Shown: piece after piece, positions 45,557-54,899 of the stretch | Numbering within the stretch: the first letter of the stretch is position 1 | Layout of the letters: each line of letters opens with the position of its first letter | Position numbers and translations under genes: made by a program | Notes under the pieces: generated by a model | What the model was told of the DNA's origin: nothing | Databases searched by the model: none | The model's input: the letters and a program-made list of their open reading frames with translations, nothing else | Assembly (NCBI RefSeq): GCF_030052995.1 | Contig: NZ_JASJPW010000001.1 | Coordinates: forward strand, 2,780,001-2,844,000 | Direction of reading: 5' to 3' | Length of the DNA stretch: 64,000 nucleotides | Origin: Gemmobacter sp. 24YEA27 | GTDB lineage: Bacteria > Pseudomonadota > Alphaproteobacteria > Rhodobacterales > Rhodobacteraceae

Positions 45557-46888
45557 ATGACGAGCGTGGCAACAATCCAGCCAGATCCTGCACCGATTGC
45601 GGCGTGCACTGTTTCGCGCGATGTGCAGAACTTCGAGATGCTCATCGATGAGATGGAGCGGGAAATGGGCGAAGCCTGGGGCGACCTGAGCTTCGATGAC
45701 GCACTGGTCTTTCTGGACCAGCCTGAAGCGTCCGAACTGGAATTTATTGCAATCGCGCTGGATGCTGATGACGAGGGCGATCTCTCGCTGATCTCCGGCG
45801 TGATCCGGGCGGCGCGGGCCACGAGGACCCATGTCATCCTTGTCGCGAACCAGCTCAGCCCGACGGGATTGCATCAGCTGATGCGTCTCGGCGCCGATGA
45901 CTTTGTGCCCTACCCGCTTCCTGAAGGCGCGCTTCATGATGCGATCAGCCGCCTTCGCGCGGCTGCCACCGCCGAAGCCGCCGCCACGGCAAATGCTGCT
46001 GCCGCACAGGCTGCCACCCCCCATCCGGCCCCGCCTGCCGCAACCGCAAATGCGCTGGTTCTGGTGGAGGATACGAGCAATACGCCCGCTTTCCGCGCCA
46101 GTGGCAATCGCAACGGCCTCGTGCTGCCGATCCATGGCATGGCCGGTGGTTCGGGGTCGTCCACCTTCGCGGCAAACCTCGCTTGGGAGCTGGCCAATGC
46201 CGATAAGGTGAACCCACCGCGCGTCTGCCTTATGGATCTCGATTTTCAATATGGCTCGATCGCGACCTATCTCGACCTGCCACGAAAGGATGCGATCTTT
46301 GAGATCCTCACCGATCCGGGCCAGGTCGACAGCGATCTGCTGATCAAGTCGATGCAGACCTTCAACGAGCGGCTCTGCGTCTTTACTGCACCTGCAGAAA
46401 TGCTGCCGCTGGATATCATCTCGGGCGAGGATCTCGGTCGGCTGATCGATATGGCCGTGGCGAATTTCGATTTCGTGCTGATCGACATGCCGAAAACGGT
46501 TGTGACCTGGACCGAAGCCGTGCTGTCGCGCGCCCATATCTATTTCGCGCTGCTCGATCTCGATCTGCGCTCGGCGCAGAACGTTTTGCGCTTTGTGCGC
46601 GCGCTGAAAGCCGAGGCGCTGCCGCATGAGAAACTGCGCTATGTGCTGAACAAGGCGCCGAAATTTACCGACCTTTCCGCCAAGGCGCGGGTCAAGCGGA
46701 TGTCGGAAAGCCTTGATATCCAGATCGAGGTTCAGCTTCCCGATGGCGGGACTGCGGTGACGCAGGCCAATGATCACGGCCTGCCGCTGTCCGAAAGCTC
46801 TGCCAAGAACCCGCTGCGCAAGGAACTGCAAAAGCTCGCGAAATCGCTGTTCGAGCTCAGCAAGGCCCAGGTCAGCGCCCGGTCGTAA
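45557..46888 (+). CDS. cpaE: CpaE/TadZ localisation ATPase-like protein
   Basis: 443 residues. A receiver-like N-terminal part (residues ~20-150), an Ala/Pro-rich linker near 150-185, then a ParA/MinD-like domain. The deviant Walker A reads HGMAGGSGSSTFAANLAWEL without the usual lysines, so ATP turnover is probably weak or absent. Further motifs are VCLMDLDFQYGSIATYLDLP and FDFVLIDMPKTVVTW. TadZ proteins place the pilus machine at the pole. Confidence 0.92.
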   Translation: MTSVATIQPDPAPIAACTVSRDVQNFEMLIDEMEREMGEAWGDLSFDDALVFLDQPEASELEFIAIALDADDEGDLSLISGVIRAARATRTHVILVANQLSPTGLHQLMRLGADDFVPYPLPEGALHDAISRLRAAATAEAAATANAAAAQAATPHPAPPAATANALVLVEDTSNTPAFRASGNRNGLVLPIHGMAGGSGSSTFAANLAWELANADKVNPPRVCLMDLDFQYGSIATYLDLPRKDAIFEILTDPGQVDSDLLIKSMQTFNERLCVFTAPAEMLPLDIISGEDLGRLIDMAVANFDFVLIDMPKTVVTWTEAVLSRAHIYFALLDLDLRSAQNVLRFVRALKAEALPHEKLRYVLNKAPKFTDLSAKARVKRMSESLDIQIEVQLPDGGTAVTQANDHGLPLSESSAKNPLRKELQKLAKSLFELSKAQVSARS

Positions 46889-46911
46889 TTCTTTCCCAAA
46901 GGCACGCAGTT

Positions 46912-48360
46912 ATGTTCAGCCGTTTCAAAAAAGATGCTGCCCAGGGTAAGCCTGCCGCGCCTGCCGGTCCGGCGGACAGGGCGCCCGCCGCGGCGACCGC
47001 CGCGAGCCCCGTCAAGGTGACACGCCCGACCTCCATGATGGGCGGGAAAGCCTCGCCGGCCGAGGCCGCACAGGTCGATAAGGAAGCCAAACGCCGCCAC
47101 CGGATGATGGAGCTCAAGCTTGAGATCCACAAACGGCTGCTGGAAAACCTGAACCTCTCGGCGCTGGAACATGCCTCCGAGCAAAGCCTGAAATCAGAGA
47201 TCTCGACCCAGACCTCCGAGGCGCTGGATGAGCTTTCCGTCGCGCTGAACGCCAGTGACCGCGCCATTCTGGTGCAGGAGCTTTATGACGAGGTTATGGG
47301 GCTTGGTCCGCTGGAGCCCTTGCTGAAAGACGAGACCGTCAACGATATTCTCGTGAACGGCCCCTTCCGGGTTTTCGTCGAACGTGGCGGCAAGCTGGAA
47401 CTGTCGGACATCACCTTCCGGGATGAACGCCATCTGATGCGGATCATCGACAAGATCGTGTCCGCCGTGGGCCGGCGCGTCGATGAATCGAACCCCTATT
47501 GCGACGCGCGCCTGCTGGATGGATCGCGGTTCAACTGTATGGTGCCGCCGGTTGCGGTGGACGGCTCGCTGGTTTCGATCCGGAAATTCAAGAAAGAAAA
47601 GCTGAAGATCGAAGATCTCGTGCGCTTTGGTGCCTTTACCGAGGAAATGGCCGCCTATCTTCAGGCGGCCGTGTCGACGCGGCTGAATATCATCGTCTCG
47701 GGCGGTACGGGTTCGGGGAAAACCACCACGCTCAACGCGCTGTCCTCGTTCATCGACAATACCGAACGCGTGCTGACGATCGAGGATACGGCGGAACTTC
47801 AGCTGCAACAGGTCCATGTCGGCCGGATGGAAAGCCGCCCCGCCAATGTCGAAGGCAAGGGTGCCGTGACGCAGCGCGATTGTCTGAGGAACGCGCTCCG
47901 GATGCGGCCTGACCGGATCATCGTGGGCGAAACCCGCGGCGAAGAGGTCATCGACATGCTCCAGGCGATGAATACGGGCCATGACGGATCCATGACCACG
48001 ATCCACGCCAACAACCCGCGCGACGGTATCTCGCGTCTGGAAAACATGGTCGCCATGGCCGGGATCGAGATGCCGCTGAAGGCAGTGCGCAGCCAGATCG
48101 CATCGGCGGTGAACGTGATCGTCCAGGCCTCGCGTCTGCAGGACGGCTCGCGCCGCATGACCTCGATCACCGAGATCACCGGCATGGAGGGCGAAGTGCT
48201 CTCGATGCAGGAAATCTTCCGGTTTGAACGCCTCGGCGTCGAGCCTTCGGGCAAGATCATCGGCCGTTTCAACGCCACCGGCATCCGATCGGCCCATTCG
48301 GATCGGTTCCGATCCTGGGGCTTCGATCTGCCCGCATCCATTTACGAACCCATCGCGTAA
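46912..48360 (+). CDS. cpaF: Tad secretion ATPase CpaF/TadA
   Basis: 482 residues. Hexameric motor of the secretion-ATPase family: N-terminal helical region (to ~130), ILVNGPFRVFVERGGKLELS, Walker A SGGTGSGKTTTLNAL near residue 265, Asp box VLTIEDTAELQLQQ, Walker B RPDRIIVGETRGEEVIDMLQ, His box MTTIHANNPRD. Intact. Starts 24 bases after cpaE. Confidence 0.96.
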   Translation: MFSRFKKDAAQGKPAAPAGPADRAPAAATAASPVKVTRPTSMMGGKASPAEAAQVDKEAKRRHRMMELKLEIHKRLLENLNLSALEHASEQSLKSEISTQTSEALDELSVALNASDRAILVQELYDEVMGLGPLEPLLKDETVNDILVNGPFRVFVERGGKLELSDITFRDERHLMRIIDKIVSAVGRRVDESNPYCDARLLDGSRFNCMVPPVAVDGSLVSIRKFKKEKLKIEDLVRFGAFTEEMAAYLQAAVSTRLNIIVSGGTGSGKTTTLNALSSFIDNTERVLTIEDTAELQLQQVHVGRMESRPANVEGKGAVTQRDCLRNALRMRPDRIIVGETRGEEVIDMLQAMNTGHDGSMTTIHANNPRDGISRLENMVAMAGIEMPLKAVRSQIASAVNVIVQASRLQDGSRRMTSITEITGMEGEVLSMQEIFRFERLGVEPSGKIIGRFNATGIRSAHSDRFRSWGFDLPASIYEPIA

Positions 48361-48369
48361 GGCCAGGCC

Positions 48370-49338
48370 ATGACCATTTCGATTGCGCCCCTCATCTATG
48401 TAATGATCTTCGTTGCCGTCATTGTGCTGGTCGAGGGGATCTACCTCACGGTCTTCGGCAAATCGATCAAGCTGAACAGTCGCATCTCGCGCCGGCTGAC
48501 GCTGCTTCAGAAGAACGGGAACCGTGAAGAGGTGCTCGCCCAGCTCCGCAAGGAGATGAACCAGCACCTGAACTCGAGGAATATCCCGCTTTACTCGATC
48601 CTGGCCAAAAAGGCGCAGCGTGCGAATATTGCCTTCTCGCCGGTGCAGCTGATCGGGCTGATGGGCGCGCTTGGGGTCGTCGCCTTCCTGCTGCTGACCA
48701 TCGGCACCTCGGCCGAATTCGGGGTCCGGATCCTTGCCGCCATCGGCATGGGCGTGGGGGGCATCTATGTCTGGGTCAATGGCAAGGCCAAAAAGCGGAT
48801 GAACCTGATGGAAGAGCAGCTTCCGGATGCGATCGACCTGATGGTGCGGTCTCTGCGTGTCGGTCACCCGTTCTCGGCGGCAGTCAATATCGTCTCGAAA
48901 GAGGTCCCCGACCCGCTTGGCACCGAATTCGGGGTGATCGCTGACGAGGCCGCTTATGGTGCGGATATATCCGAGAGCCTGAAGAGCTTTGCCGAACGTA
49001 TGGACAGCCAGGATCTGCGCTTCCTCGCCGTCGCGGTGACCATTCAGCAGCAATCAGGCGGCAACCTGGCCGAGATTCTCGACGGATTGTCGAAAGTGGT
49101 GCGGGCGCGGTTCAAGCTGTTCCGCAAGGTGCGTGCCATCACCGCCGAGGCGAAATGGTCGGGCATGTTCCTTTCGGCCTTCCCGATCCTCGCGCTGATC
49201 ATGATCAACGTGATCCAGCCGAATTACTATGACGGTGTGATGGGAACTCCGGTCTTCGTTCCCGCCGCCCTCGTGGTCTGCGCCTTCCTCATCATCAACG
49301 TGATCTTCATGAAGATCATGGTCAACATCAAGGTCTGA
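48370..49338 (+). CDS. tadB: Tad inner-membrane platform protein TadB
   Basis: 322 residues. GspF/T2SSF-type domain: two N-terminal helices (LIYVMIFVAVIVLVEGIYLT and a second near residues 95-140), cytoplasmic part DAIDLMVRSLRVGHPFSAAV, FLAVAVTIQQQSGGNLAEIL, and C-terminal helices. Pairs with TadC to build the platform driven by CpaF. Nine bases after cpaF. Confidence 0.94.
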   Translation: MTISIAPLIYVMIFVAVIVLVEGIYLTVFGKSIKLNSRISRRLTLLQKNGNREEVLAQLRKEMNQHLNSRNIPLYSILAKKAQRANIAFSPVQLIGLMGALGVVAFLLLTIGTSAEFGVRILAAIGMGVGGIYVWVNGKAKKRMNLMEEQLPDAIDLMVRSLRVGHPFSAAVNIVSKEVPDPLGTEFGVIADEAAYGADISESLKSFAERMDSQDLRFLAVAVTIQQQSGGNLAEILDGLSKVVRARFKLFRKVRAITAEAKWSGMFLSAFPILALIMINVIQPNYYDGVMGTPVFVPAALVVCAFLIINVIFMKIMVNIKV

Positions 49339-49347
49339 GGCACGATC

Positions 49348-50331
49348 ATGTTCGACTCCATCAACTCTGTGCTGACCGGACTGCTTGGGCCGCTGGGGCC
49401 GCTGATCGCAATCGCCGGGCTCGGGATCGTGCTGGTGCTGATCGCCCTGCCGACGATGATGAAAAAACAGCGCGACCGCTTCGCCGAACTCGGCGTCCAG
49501 GCGGGAATCCGGGGCGCGGCTGCCGACGCTGGCAAATCAAGCCGCCTGCGCCGCATGAGTGCGGGCGACCGGCTTGAGAAATACGCCCATCTGCTGGAGC
49601 CGCAAAAGGCCGAAGAACTCTCCGCGCTGCGGCTGAAACTGATGCGGGCGGGTTATCCCGATAAGGGCGCGGTGCGCCTGTTCCACGCCGCAAAAATGGT
49701 GCTTGGTCTTTGCGGCCTGGTGCTGGGCGTGATCTATGCACTGACCAATGCGACTGATGAAACCTCGACCACCACCTTGCTGATATATGGCGCGCTGCCC
49801 GGGGTGCTTGGCTATTACCTGCCGGTCTACTGGGTCGAAAAGCGGGTCGGCAAGCGCCAGACCGAGATCATCCAGGGCTTTCCTGATGCTCTGGACATGA
49901 TGCTGGTCTGCGTCGAGGCCGGCCAGTCACTTGACCAGTCGATCATCCGCGTCGGCCGCGAAAGCCGCGCCGGCTACCCTGCCCTCGCCGATGAATTCGA
50001 CCTCGTCGCCCAGGAGGTCAAGGCCGGCAAGGAACGCACGCAGGTGTTGCGCGATATGTCGGACCGGGTCGGCATCCCGGATGTTGCCTCTTTCGTGACC
50101 ACATTGGTGCAGTCGGCGACCTTCGGGACGCCCGTTGCCGAGGCCCTGCGTGTCTATTCCGCCGATATGCGGGACAAGCGTGTGATGCGGGCCGAAGAAA
50201 AGGCAAATATGCTGCCCACGAAGCTCACTTTGGGAACTATGATGTTCACAGTTCCGCCGCTGCTGATTATCCTGATCGGACCGTCGGTCTGGGGCATCGT
50301 GACCATGCTGGGGCAAATGGGCGGCAAGTGA
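49348..50331 (+). CDS. tadC: Tad inner-membrane platform protein TadC
   Basis: 327 residues. Second GspF-like subunit: N-terminal helix LIAIAGLGIVLVLIALPTMM, middle helices near residues 110-165, FPDALDMMLVCVEAGQSLDQ and FVTTLVQSATFGTPVAEALR, last helix near the C-terminus. Nine bases after tadB, so in one transcript. Confidence 0.94.
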   Translation: MFDSINSVLTGLLGPLGPLIAIAGLGIVLVLIALPTMMKKQRDRFAELGVQAGIRGAAADAGKSSRLRRMSAGDRLEKYAHLLEPQKAEELSALRLKLMRAGYPDKGAVRLFHAAKMVLGLCGLVLGVIYALTNATDETSTTTLLIYGALPGVLGYYLPVYWVEKRVGKRQTEIIQGFPDALDMMLVCVEAGQSLDQSIIRVGRESRAGYPALADEFDLVAQEVKAGKERTQVLRDMSDRVGIPDVASFVTTLVQSATFGTPVAEALRVYSADMRDKRVMRAEEKANMLPTKLTLGTMMFTVPPLLIILIGPSVWGIVTMLGQMGGK

Positions 50332-50353
50332 GGTCGGGATTGAGCGTGTTGGT

Positions 50354-50914
50354 TTGAGATTTGCGGTCAGTGTTTTGCTGGTCGCGACCCTGCTGGCCGC
50401 CTGTGGCAATACGGGCGGCCCTGCTGCGTCGCGAAACACGCCTTTCGGGGTTAATCCAAAAGGCGCGGCGGTTGACGCGTTGATTGTCGGACATCGTCTG
50501 ATGGCGGCGGGCGAGCCGGAGCTGGCGCTGAAAGCCTATTACCGCGCCGCCGCCGAAGACGGGATCAGCGTCGATACGCTTTCCGCCATCGGATCGGCCA
50601 ATCTGGCGCTTGGGCGACTGGGCCAGGCCGAACAGGTGCTGCGCAATGCGCTGAAACAGGATGAGACCTTTGTCCCTGCCCTGAACAACCTGGGCGTCGT
50701 GCTGATGGAGCGCGGCAAGCTCGGCGAAGCGCGGCTTGTCTTCCAGCAGGCCTATGCGCTGGACAGTGGCCAATCGGACTCGATACGCGACAATCTGAAA
50801 CTCGCTATCGCCCGAACCGAAAACCGCGTATATGATGATGCCAGTGAGGAAAAGGGCGAATTCCAGCTCGTGCGCCGCGAGAAGGGGCAATATGTCCTTC
50901 TGACAGAGCTCTGA
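50354..50914 (+). CDS. TPR lipoprotein of the tad locus (TadD-like)
   Basis: 186 residues. A TTG start gives a signal peptide with lipobox TLLAAC near residue 17, followed by three TPR-like units (ALKAYYRAAAEDGISVDTLS, NLALGRLGQAEQVLRNALKQ, LGVVLMERGKLGEARLVFQQ). TadD-type lipoproteins help secretin assembly. The ribosome site is weak; an alternative start is not obvious. Confidence 0.85.
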   Translation: MRFAVSVLLVATLLAACGNTGGPAASRNTPFGVNPKGAAVDALIVGHRLMAAGEPELALKAYYRAAAEDGISVDTLSAIGSANLALGRLGQAEQVLRNALKQDETFVPALNNLGVVLMERGKLGEARLVFQQAYALDSGQSDSIRDNLKLAIARTENRVYDDASEEKGEFQLVRREKGQYVLLTEL

Positions 50915-50975
50915 GGCGTCGGGCAAAGGCTGGAACCAGGCCTGAATTGGGCAGTAAAAGATAAAAGGACGCAAA

Positions 50976-51833
50976 ATGCGCCACCTGGTTTTTGTGACAC
51001 TGTGCCTCGGGGGCGCAGTTTTTCTTGCCGGATGCCAGAAGAATTCCGACGCGCAGGTTCAGCGCGCGCTCAAAGACGTCAATGTCATTGATGAAGCGAA
51101 CCTCAACGACATCATGCTCACGGTCGGCGATCCCAATGAGGCCGTGGCCTATTTCCAGGGCGCCCTGCAAAAGGATCCGGGCCGGATCGATCTGATGCGC
51201 GGTCTAGGCAAATCGCTGGTGCGCGCCGGCAAGCCGATGGAAGCCGCCAAGGTGCTGGAACGGATCGTCACCATGGAAGGCAATAATCCCGAAGACAAGG
51301 TGATGCTCGCAGACGCGCAGATCCGCTCCAATGAATGGGCCAGAGCCAAGGCCACGCTCGCGACCATTCCGCCGACCCATGAGACCTTTGACCGCTACCG
51401 GCTGGAGGCGATGGTCGCCGACAGCGACAAGAACTGGAAAAAGGCCGACAGTTTCTACGAAATCGCGGCTGGTCTGACCACGAAACCCTCGGGCATCTAC
51501 AATAACTGGGGTTTCTCGAAACTGACCCGCAAGGATTTTGGCGGTGCCGAGCGGTTGTTCAGCCAGGCGCTGACCTATGATCCGACCATGTTCACCGCCA
51601 AGAATAACCTCGTCATGTCGCGCGCCGCACAGCGCAAATACGACCTGCCGGTGATCGAGATGACCCAGACCGAACGGGCCGAGCTGCTCTACACCATGGC
51701 GCTGGCCGCGATCAAACAAGGCGATGTCTCGGTCGGCAAGGGTCTCTTGCAGCAGGCTGTCGACACCCATCCGCAACATTTCGAGGCCGCAGCGCGCAGT
51801 CTTGCCGCCCTCGACAACAATGTGACCAACTGA
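50976..51833 (+). CDS. Second TPR lipoprotein of the tad locus
   Basis: 285 residues. Lipobox VFLAGC near residue 20, then several TPR units (AVAYFQGALQKDPGRIDLMR, GAERLFSQALTYDPTMFTAK) and a C-terminal helical repeat. Paralogous in layout to the preceding gene but longer; probably also a secretin pilotin or scaffold. Confidence 0.85.
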   Translation: MRHLVFVTLCLGGAVFLAGCQKNSDAQVQRALKDVNVIDEANLNDIMLTVGDPNEAVAYFQGALQKDPGRIDLMRGLGKSLVRAGKPMEAAKVLERIVTMEGNNPEDKVMLADAQIRSNEWARAKATLATIPPTHETFDRYRLEAMVADSDKNWKKADSFYEIAAGLTTKPSGIYNNWGFSKLTRKDFGGAERLFSQALTYDPTMFTAKNNLVMSRAAQRKYDLPVIEMTQTERAELLYTMALAAIKQGDVSVGKGLLQQAVDTHPQHFEAAARSLAALDNNVTN

Positions 51834-51836
51834 GCC

Positions 51837-52334
51837 ATGACAACACCGACCATCACCCAGGCCCTGTGGTTCCTGCCCTTCTGCCTGCCGATTGCGCTCT
51901 GGGTCTCTTACACCGACCTGAAATATATGAAGATCCGCAACAATGCCTGTCTGGCGATGATTGCGGCCTATGCGGTGGTCGGCTGGCCGGCGCTTGGGCT
52001 GCACAGCTGGCTCTGGGGCTGGGCGATCATGGCCATCGTGCTGGTCTTCGGCTTTTTCGGCAATGCCGTCGGCCTTTTCGGCGCCGGGGATGCCAAATTC
52101 GGCGCCGCAATGGCCGGAGTGTTTTCCGGCGGCGACCCCTGGCTCATCGCGATGCTCTATGCGGGCTGCTCGATCGCCGCCCTTCTGGGCCAGCGTATCG
52201 CGCGGATGATCCCCCTGGTGCGGCGCGCCTCGCCCGACTGGGTCAGCTGGTCCTCGAAGAAATTCCCAATGGGGCTCGCGCTGGCGCTGATGCTGATTTT
52301 GTATCTTCTCGCCGCCTTCCTGCCCAAAGGCTGA
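51837..52334 (+). CDS. cpaA: Prepilin peptidase CpaA/TadV
   Basis: 165 residues, about five membrane helices. Type IV prepilin peptidase with the two catalytic Asp: SYTDLKYMKIRN (near residue 27) and the GxGD motif LFGAGDAKFG (near residue 83). It cleaves the leader of the Flp-like pilins. Starts three bases after the TPR gene; a terminator follows. Confidence 0.93.
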   Translation: MTTPTITQALWFLPFCLPIALWVSYTDLKYMKIRNNACLAMIAAYAVVGWPALGLHSWLWGWAIMAIVLVFGFFGNAVGLFGAGDAKFGAAMAGVFSGGDPWLIAMLYAGCSIAALLGQRIARMIPLVRRASPDWVSWSSKKFPMGLALALMLILYLLAAFLPKG

Positions 52335-52362
52335 CATTATTCCCTGCAAACTGCTGCGATAA

Positions 52363-52398
52363 CGGGCCGCTCTCTCCGGGGCGGCCCTTTGCTTTTCC
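52363..52398 (+). terminator. Terminator after cpaA
   Basis: GGGCCGC, ten-base loop, GCGGCCC, then TTTGCTTTT. Confidence 0.8.
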
Positions 52399-52454
52399 GG
52401 CAGTGCCAAAGGCGCAGACCGGCTGTGAGACAGAGACAGACAGGGGCGCGGAAG

Positions 52455-53786
52455 ATGAATGTGCAGCTGACCAATCCAGATGGTATCACCTCCGGCGTCC
52501 AGGCACCGCCTTCGCCGCGCTCGCTGGCCGATACCGGCATTGGCATCGTTATGCTGCGCGACATCCTCCTGAAGACCATGTTCCGCACCAATCTTGATCT
52601 CTGTTCGAGGATCAGTCAGGCGATCTCGCTGCCGGTGCCGCTGACCCAGGAGCTGATCGATCTCGCCCGCAGCCAGCGCCTTCTGGAGGCGACAGGAACC
52701 ATGCATGCCAATGCCGGCAATGAGATGGGCTATCAGCTGACCGATGCCGGCAAGGCACGCGCGCTGGATGCACTCGCCCAGTCGGAATATTATGGTGCGG
52801 TGCCGGTGCCGCTGGATCAATATGGCGAACAGATCAAACGCCAGTCGATCCGCAATATCTCGCTCAACCGTGACCAGCTGATGGCCGGTATGGGAGGGCT
52901 GATCCTGCCCCCGGACCTGATCGGCAATCTGGGCCCGGCCGTGACTTCGGGCCGCTCGATCCTGATGTATGGCCCGCCCGGCAATGGCAAATCTTCGATC
53001 TCGCACGGGATCCGCAAAGCGATTGGCGACAAGGTCTATGTGCCGCGTGCGATCGAATATTCCGGCCAGGTGATCTCGGTCTATGACCCGATCGTCCATG
53101 CCGCAGCCGAGGCCGCGGTCGACGACCCGAACAGCCTGCGCCGCACCTCGAACCGTTTCGACAACCGCTATGTCTATTGCGAGCGCCCTTCGGTGATCAC
53201 CGGAGGTGAGCTGTCGCTTGATATGCTCGACCTCGCCTATAATCCGGTGTCGCGCACCTATCAGGCCCCTTTGCAACTGAAGGCCACTGGCGGCATTTTC
53301 ATCATCGACGACCTTGGCCGCCAGGCCGAGCCGCCACAAAAGATCGTCAACCGCTGGATCGTGCCGCTGGAGGAAAGCCGCGATATTCTCGCGTTGCAAT
53401 CGGGTGAGAAATTTACCGTGCCCTTCGACACGCTGGTGATCTTTTCGACCAACTTCCACCCCAACCAGATCTTCGATGGCGCGGCTCTGCGGCGGATCTT
53501 TTTCAAGATCATCATCAATGGCCCGAGCCAGGAGATGTTCCTGAAGATCTTCGCGATGGTCGCTCGCAAAAAGAAAATGCCGCTGGATGAAAAAGCGCTG
53601 ATGTATCTCCTCAAGGTCAAATATCCGACCATCGACATGAACTTCGCGAATTATCAGCCGACCTTCCTGATCGATCAGATGATCTCGATGTGCCAGTTCG
53701 AAGGTATCCCGAACCAGATGAGCCCCGAACTGATCGACCGCGCCTGGGGCAATATGTTCGTAGAACAGGCCGATTTCGCGCATTGA
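52455..53786 (+). CDS. AAA+ ATPase linked to the tad locus
   Basis: 443 residues from MNVQLTNPDGITSG. AAA domain with Walker A LMYGPPGNGKSSISHGIRKA near residue 175, Walker B GGIFIIDDLGRQAEPP near 280, and a sensor-like VIFSTNFHPNQIFDGAALRR. The N-terminal 150 residues have a winged-helix look (LLEATGTMHANAGNEMGYQL). Proteins of this type occur next to tad loci in Rhodobacterales; the role is unknown, perhaps regulatory or an assembly chaperone. Confidence 0.8.
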   Translation: MNVQLTNPDGITSGVQAPPSPRSLADTGIGIVMLRDILLKTMFRTNLDLCSRISQAISLPVPLTQELIDLARSQRLLEATGTMHANAGNEMGYQLTDAGKARALDALAQSEYYGAVPVPLDQYGEQIKRQSIRNISLNRDQLMAGMGGLILPPDLIGNLGPAVTSGRSILMYGPPGNGKSSISHGIRKAIGDKVYVPRAIEYSGQVISVYDPIVHAAAEAAVDDPNSLRRTSNRFDNRYVYCERPSVITGGELSLDMLDLAYNPVSRTYQAPLQLKATGGIFIIDDLGRQAEPPQKIVNRWIVPLEESRDILALQSGEKFTVPFDTLVIFSTNFHPNQIFDGAALRRIFFKIIINGPSQEMFLKIFAMVARKKKMPLDEKALMYLLKVKYPTIDMNFANYQPTFLIDQMISMCQFEGIPNQMSPELIDRAWGNMFVEQADFAH

Positions 53787-54282
53787 AACTTGCGAACGAT
53801 TAGCGAGCCGTGGTCCGAAGGCTGAAGGCGCGCAACAACCTTCCTGCGCGCAGGTCCGCCATGATCAGCGCATATATGACCAGAGTGCCTTCCCGGAAAC
53901 TTGCAAGGGTCGCGCTCGACATTGTCGGGCCGCCCGGCTCCGGCAGAAGATCCGACAAGGTTCCTTCCTGAGCCGGCACCGCTTTGAGGGCGCCATGCGG
54001 TATGCCGCCCTCAAGAACGTGCCACCCTCACACCACCCGCCATAGCGCCGCTGCGACGATGGTATCAAACGGCATCCCTATCACACAGGCCCCGCAATAT
54101 CTGGGCCGCAGCAACACGGTGACCATGTCCTAGACCTATCGCAGATTCGCGCCCCACACCTGACAGAGGCGATAGAAGTTTTGGATTTCGTGAGGTTTCG
54201 CGCGAGGCAGCAGGGTCCATGAACCATGGGGCGCTTTCTTAAAATGAAGAAGCCCCGGAACTATCCGAGGCTTATCAATGCG
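53787..54282. other. Intergenic DNA left of the prophage remnant
   Basis: No convincing gene. The ORFs on either strand are short and without family resemblance. Near its right end, 54250-54275 can form a hairpin (AAGCCTCGG/CCGGGGCTT on the minus strand) that may be the original tRNA-Val terminator, now separated from the tRNA by the prophage remnant. Confidence 0.5.
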
Positions 54283-54298
54283 ATAATGGTGAGCGATA
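54283..54298 (+). repeat. Putative attachment-site repeat, left end of prophage remnant
   Basis: ATAATGGTGAGCGATA, 15 of 16 bases identical to 58264-58279, which covers the 3' end of tRNA-Val and its CCA. It marks the far junction of the element. Confidence 0.72.
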
Positions 54299-54327
54299 GC
54301 TGTTTAGCTATTTGGCTAAGGTTCACG

Positions 54328-54836
54328 TCACCCGAAGATGTTGCGCGGATCATCCCGCAGCGCCTGTTCCTCTGCCTGGGCCCGCGCTTTCTCGGCCCGT
54401 TTCACATCGCGTTCCTGAACCCTGACGGCCAGAGCCGCCATTAACTCGCCCTCGGCCATGCCATTATTGCGGTGGCGTGTGAGCCATGCCTTATCCGCGA
54501 TGCCGTCAGATTTTGCCCGCCGCTGGTCTGGTGACATGGCGGCGTATTTCCCGCGCTGGCGGTCTGCATCACGGGCCTTGGCCTGTTCCGCATGTTCTTC
54601 CGCGCTGGTGGCGGCGATCTTCTCATAGGACCGGACAGCACCCACCCGCGCCTGATACTCGCGGCGCTGGCGGTCCTTCTGTGCCTCATACTCGGGGGGT
54701 CGCGCTCTGCCTTCCAGCGCCGCGCGTTGCGGGCCTGCCGGTCGGCATCATTCTGCGCCTTGATCCGGTCGGAAATAGCACCCGAAAGCATCCTTGCGCG
54801 GGGCGTCAGACCTTGCGATTCTTCGTCGCGTTCCAT
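54328..54836 (-). pseudogene. Phage protein gene, frameshifted
   Basis: The first frame (start 54836) reads MERDEESQGLTPRARMLSGA and on to RRWKAERDPP. The next frame continues EYEAQKDRQRREYQARVGAV to RAQAEEQALRDDPRNIFG. Adding one base in the G6 run at 54694-54699 joins them into a ~169-residue protein, almost all charged helix. AAGG is seven bases before the ATG. Function unknown; perhaps a scaffold-like or regulatory phage protein. Confidence 0.55.
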
Positions 54837-54899
54837 ATACTTGCCTTGCAATCTAAGCCGATCATCAGGGGTTCAGCGTTCCAGCGCTGGCCCCTGTTT

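Noticed and set aside
47194..49053. 619-codon minus-strand ORF
   Set aside because: Antisense shadow of cpaF and tadB.
51204..53783. 859-codon minus-strand ORF
   Set aside because: It is the antisense of the TPR, cpaA and AAA+ genes, caused by high GC and codon bias. Its protein is His/Arg/Asp-rich without any domain, and the plus-strand genes are well supported.
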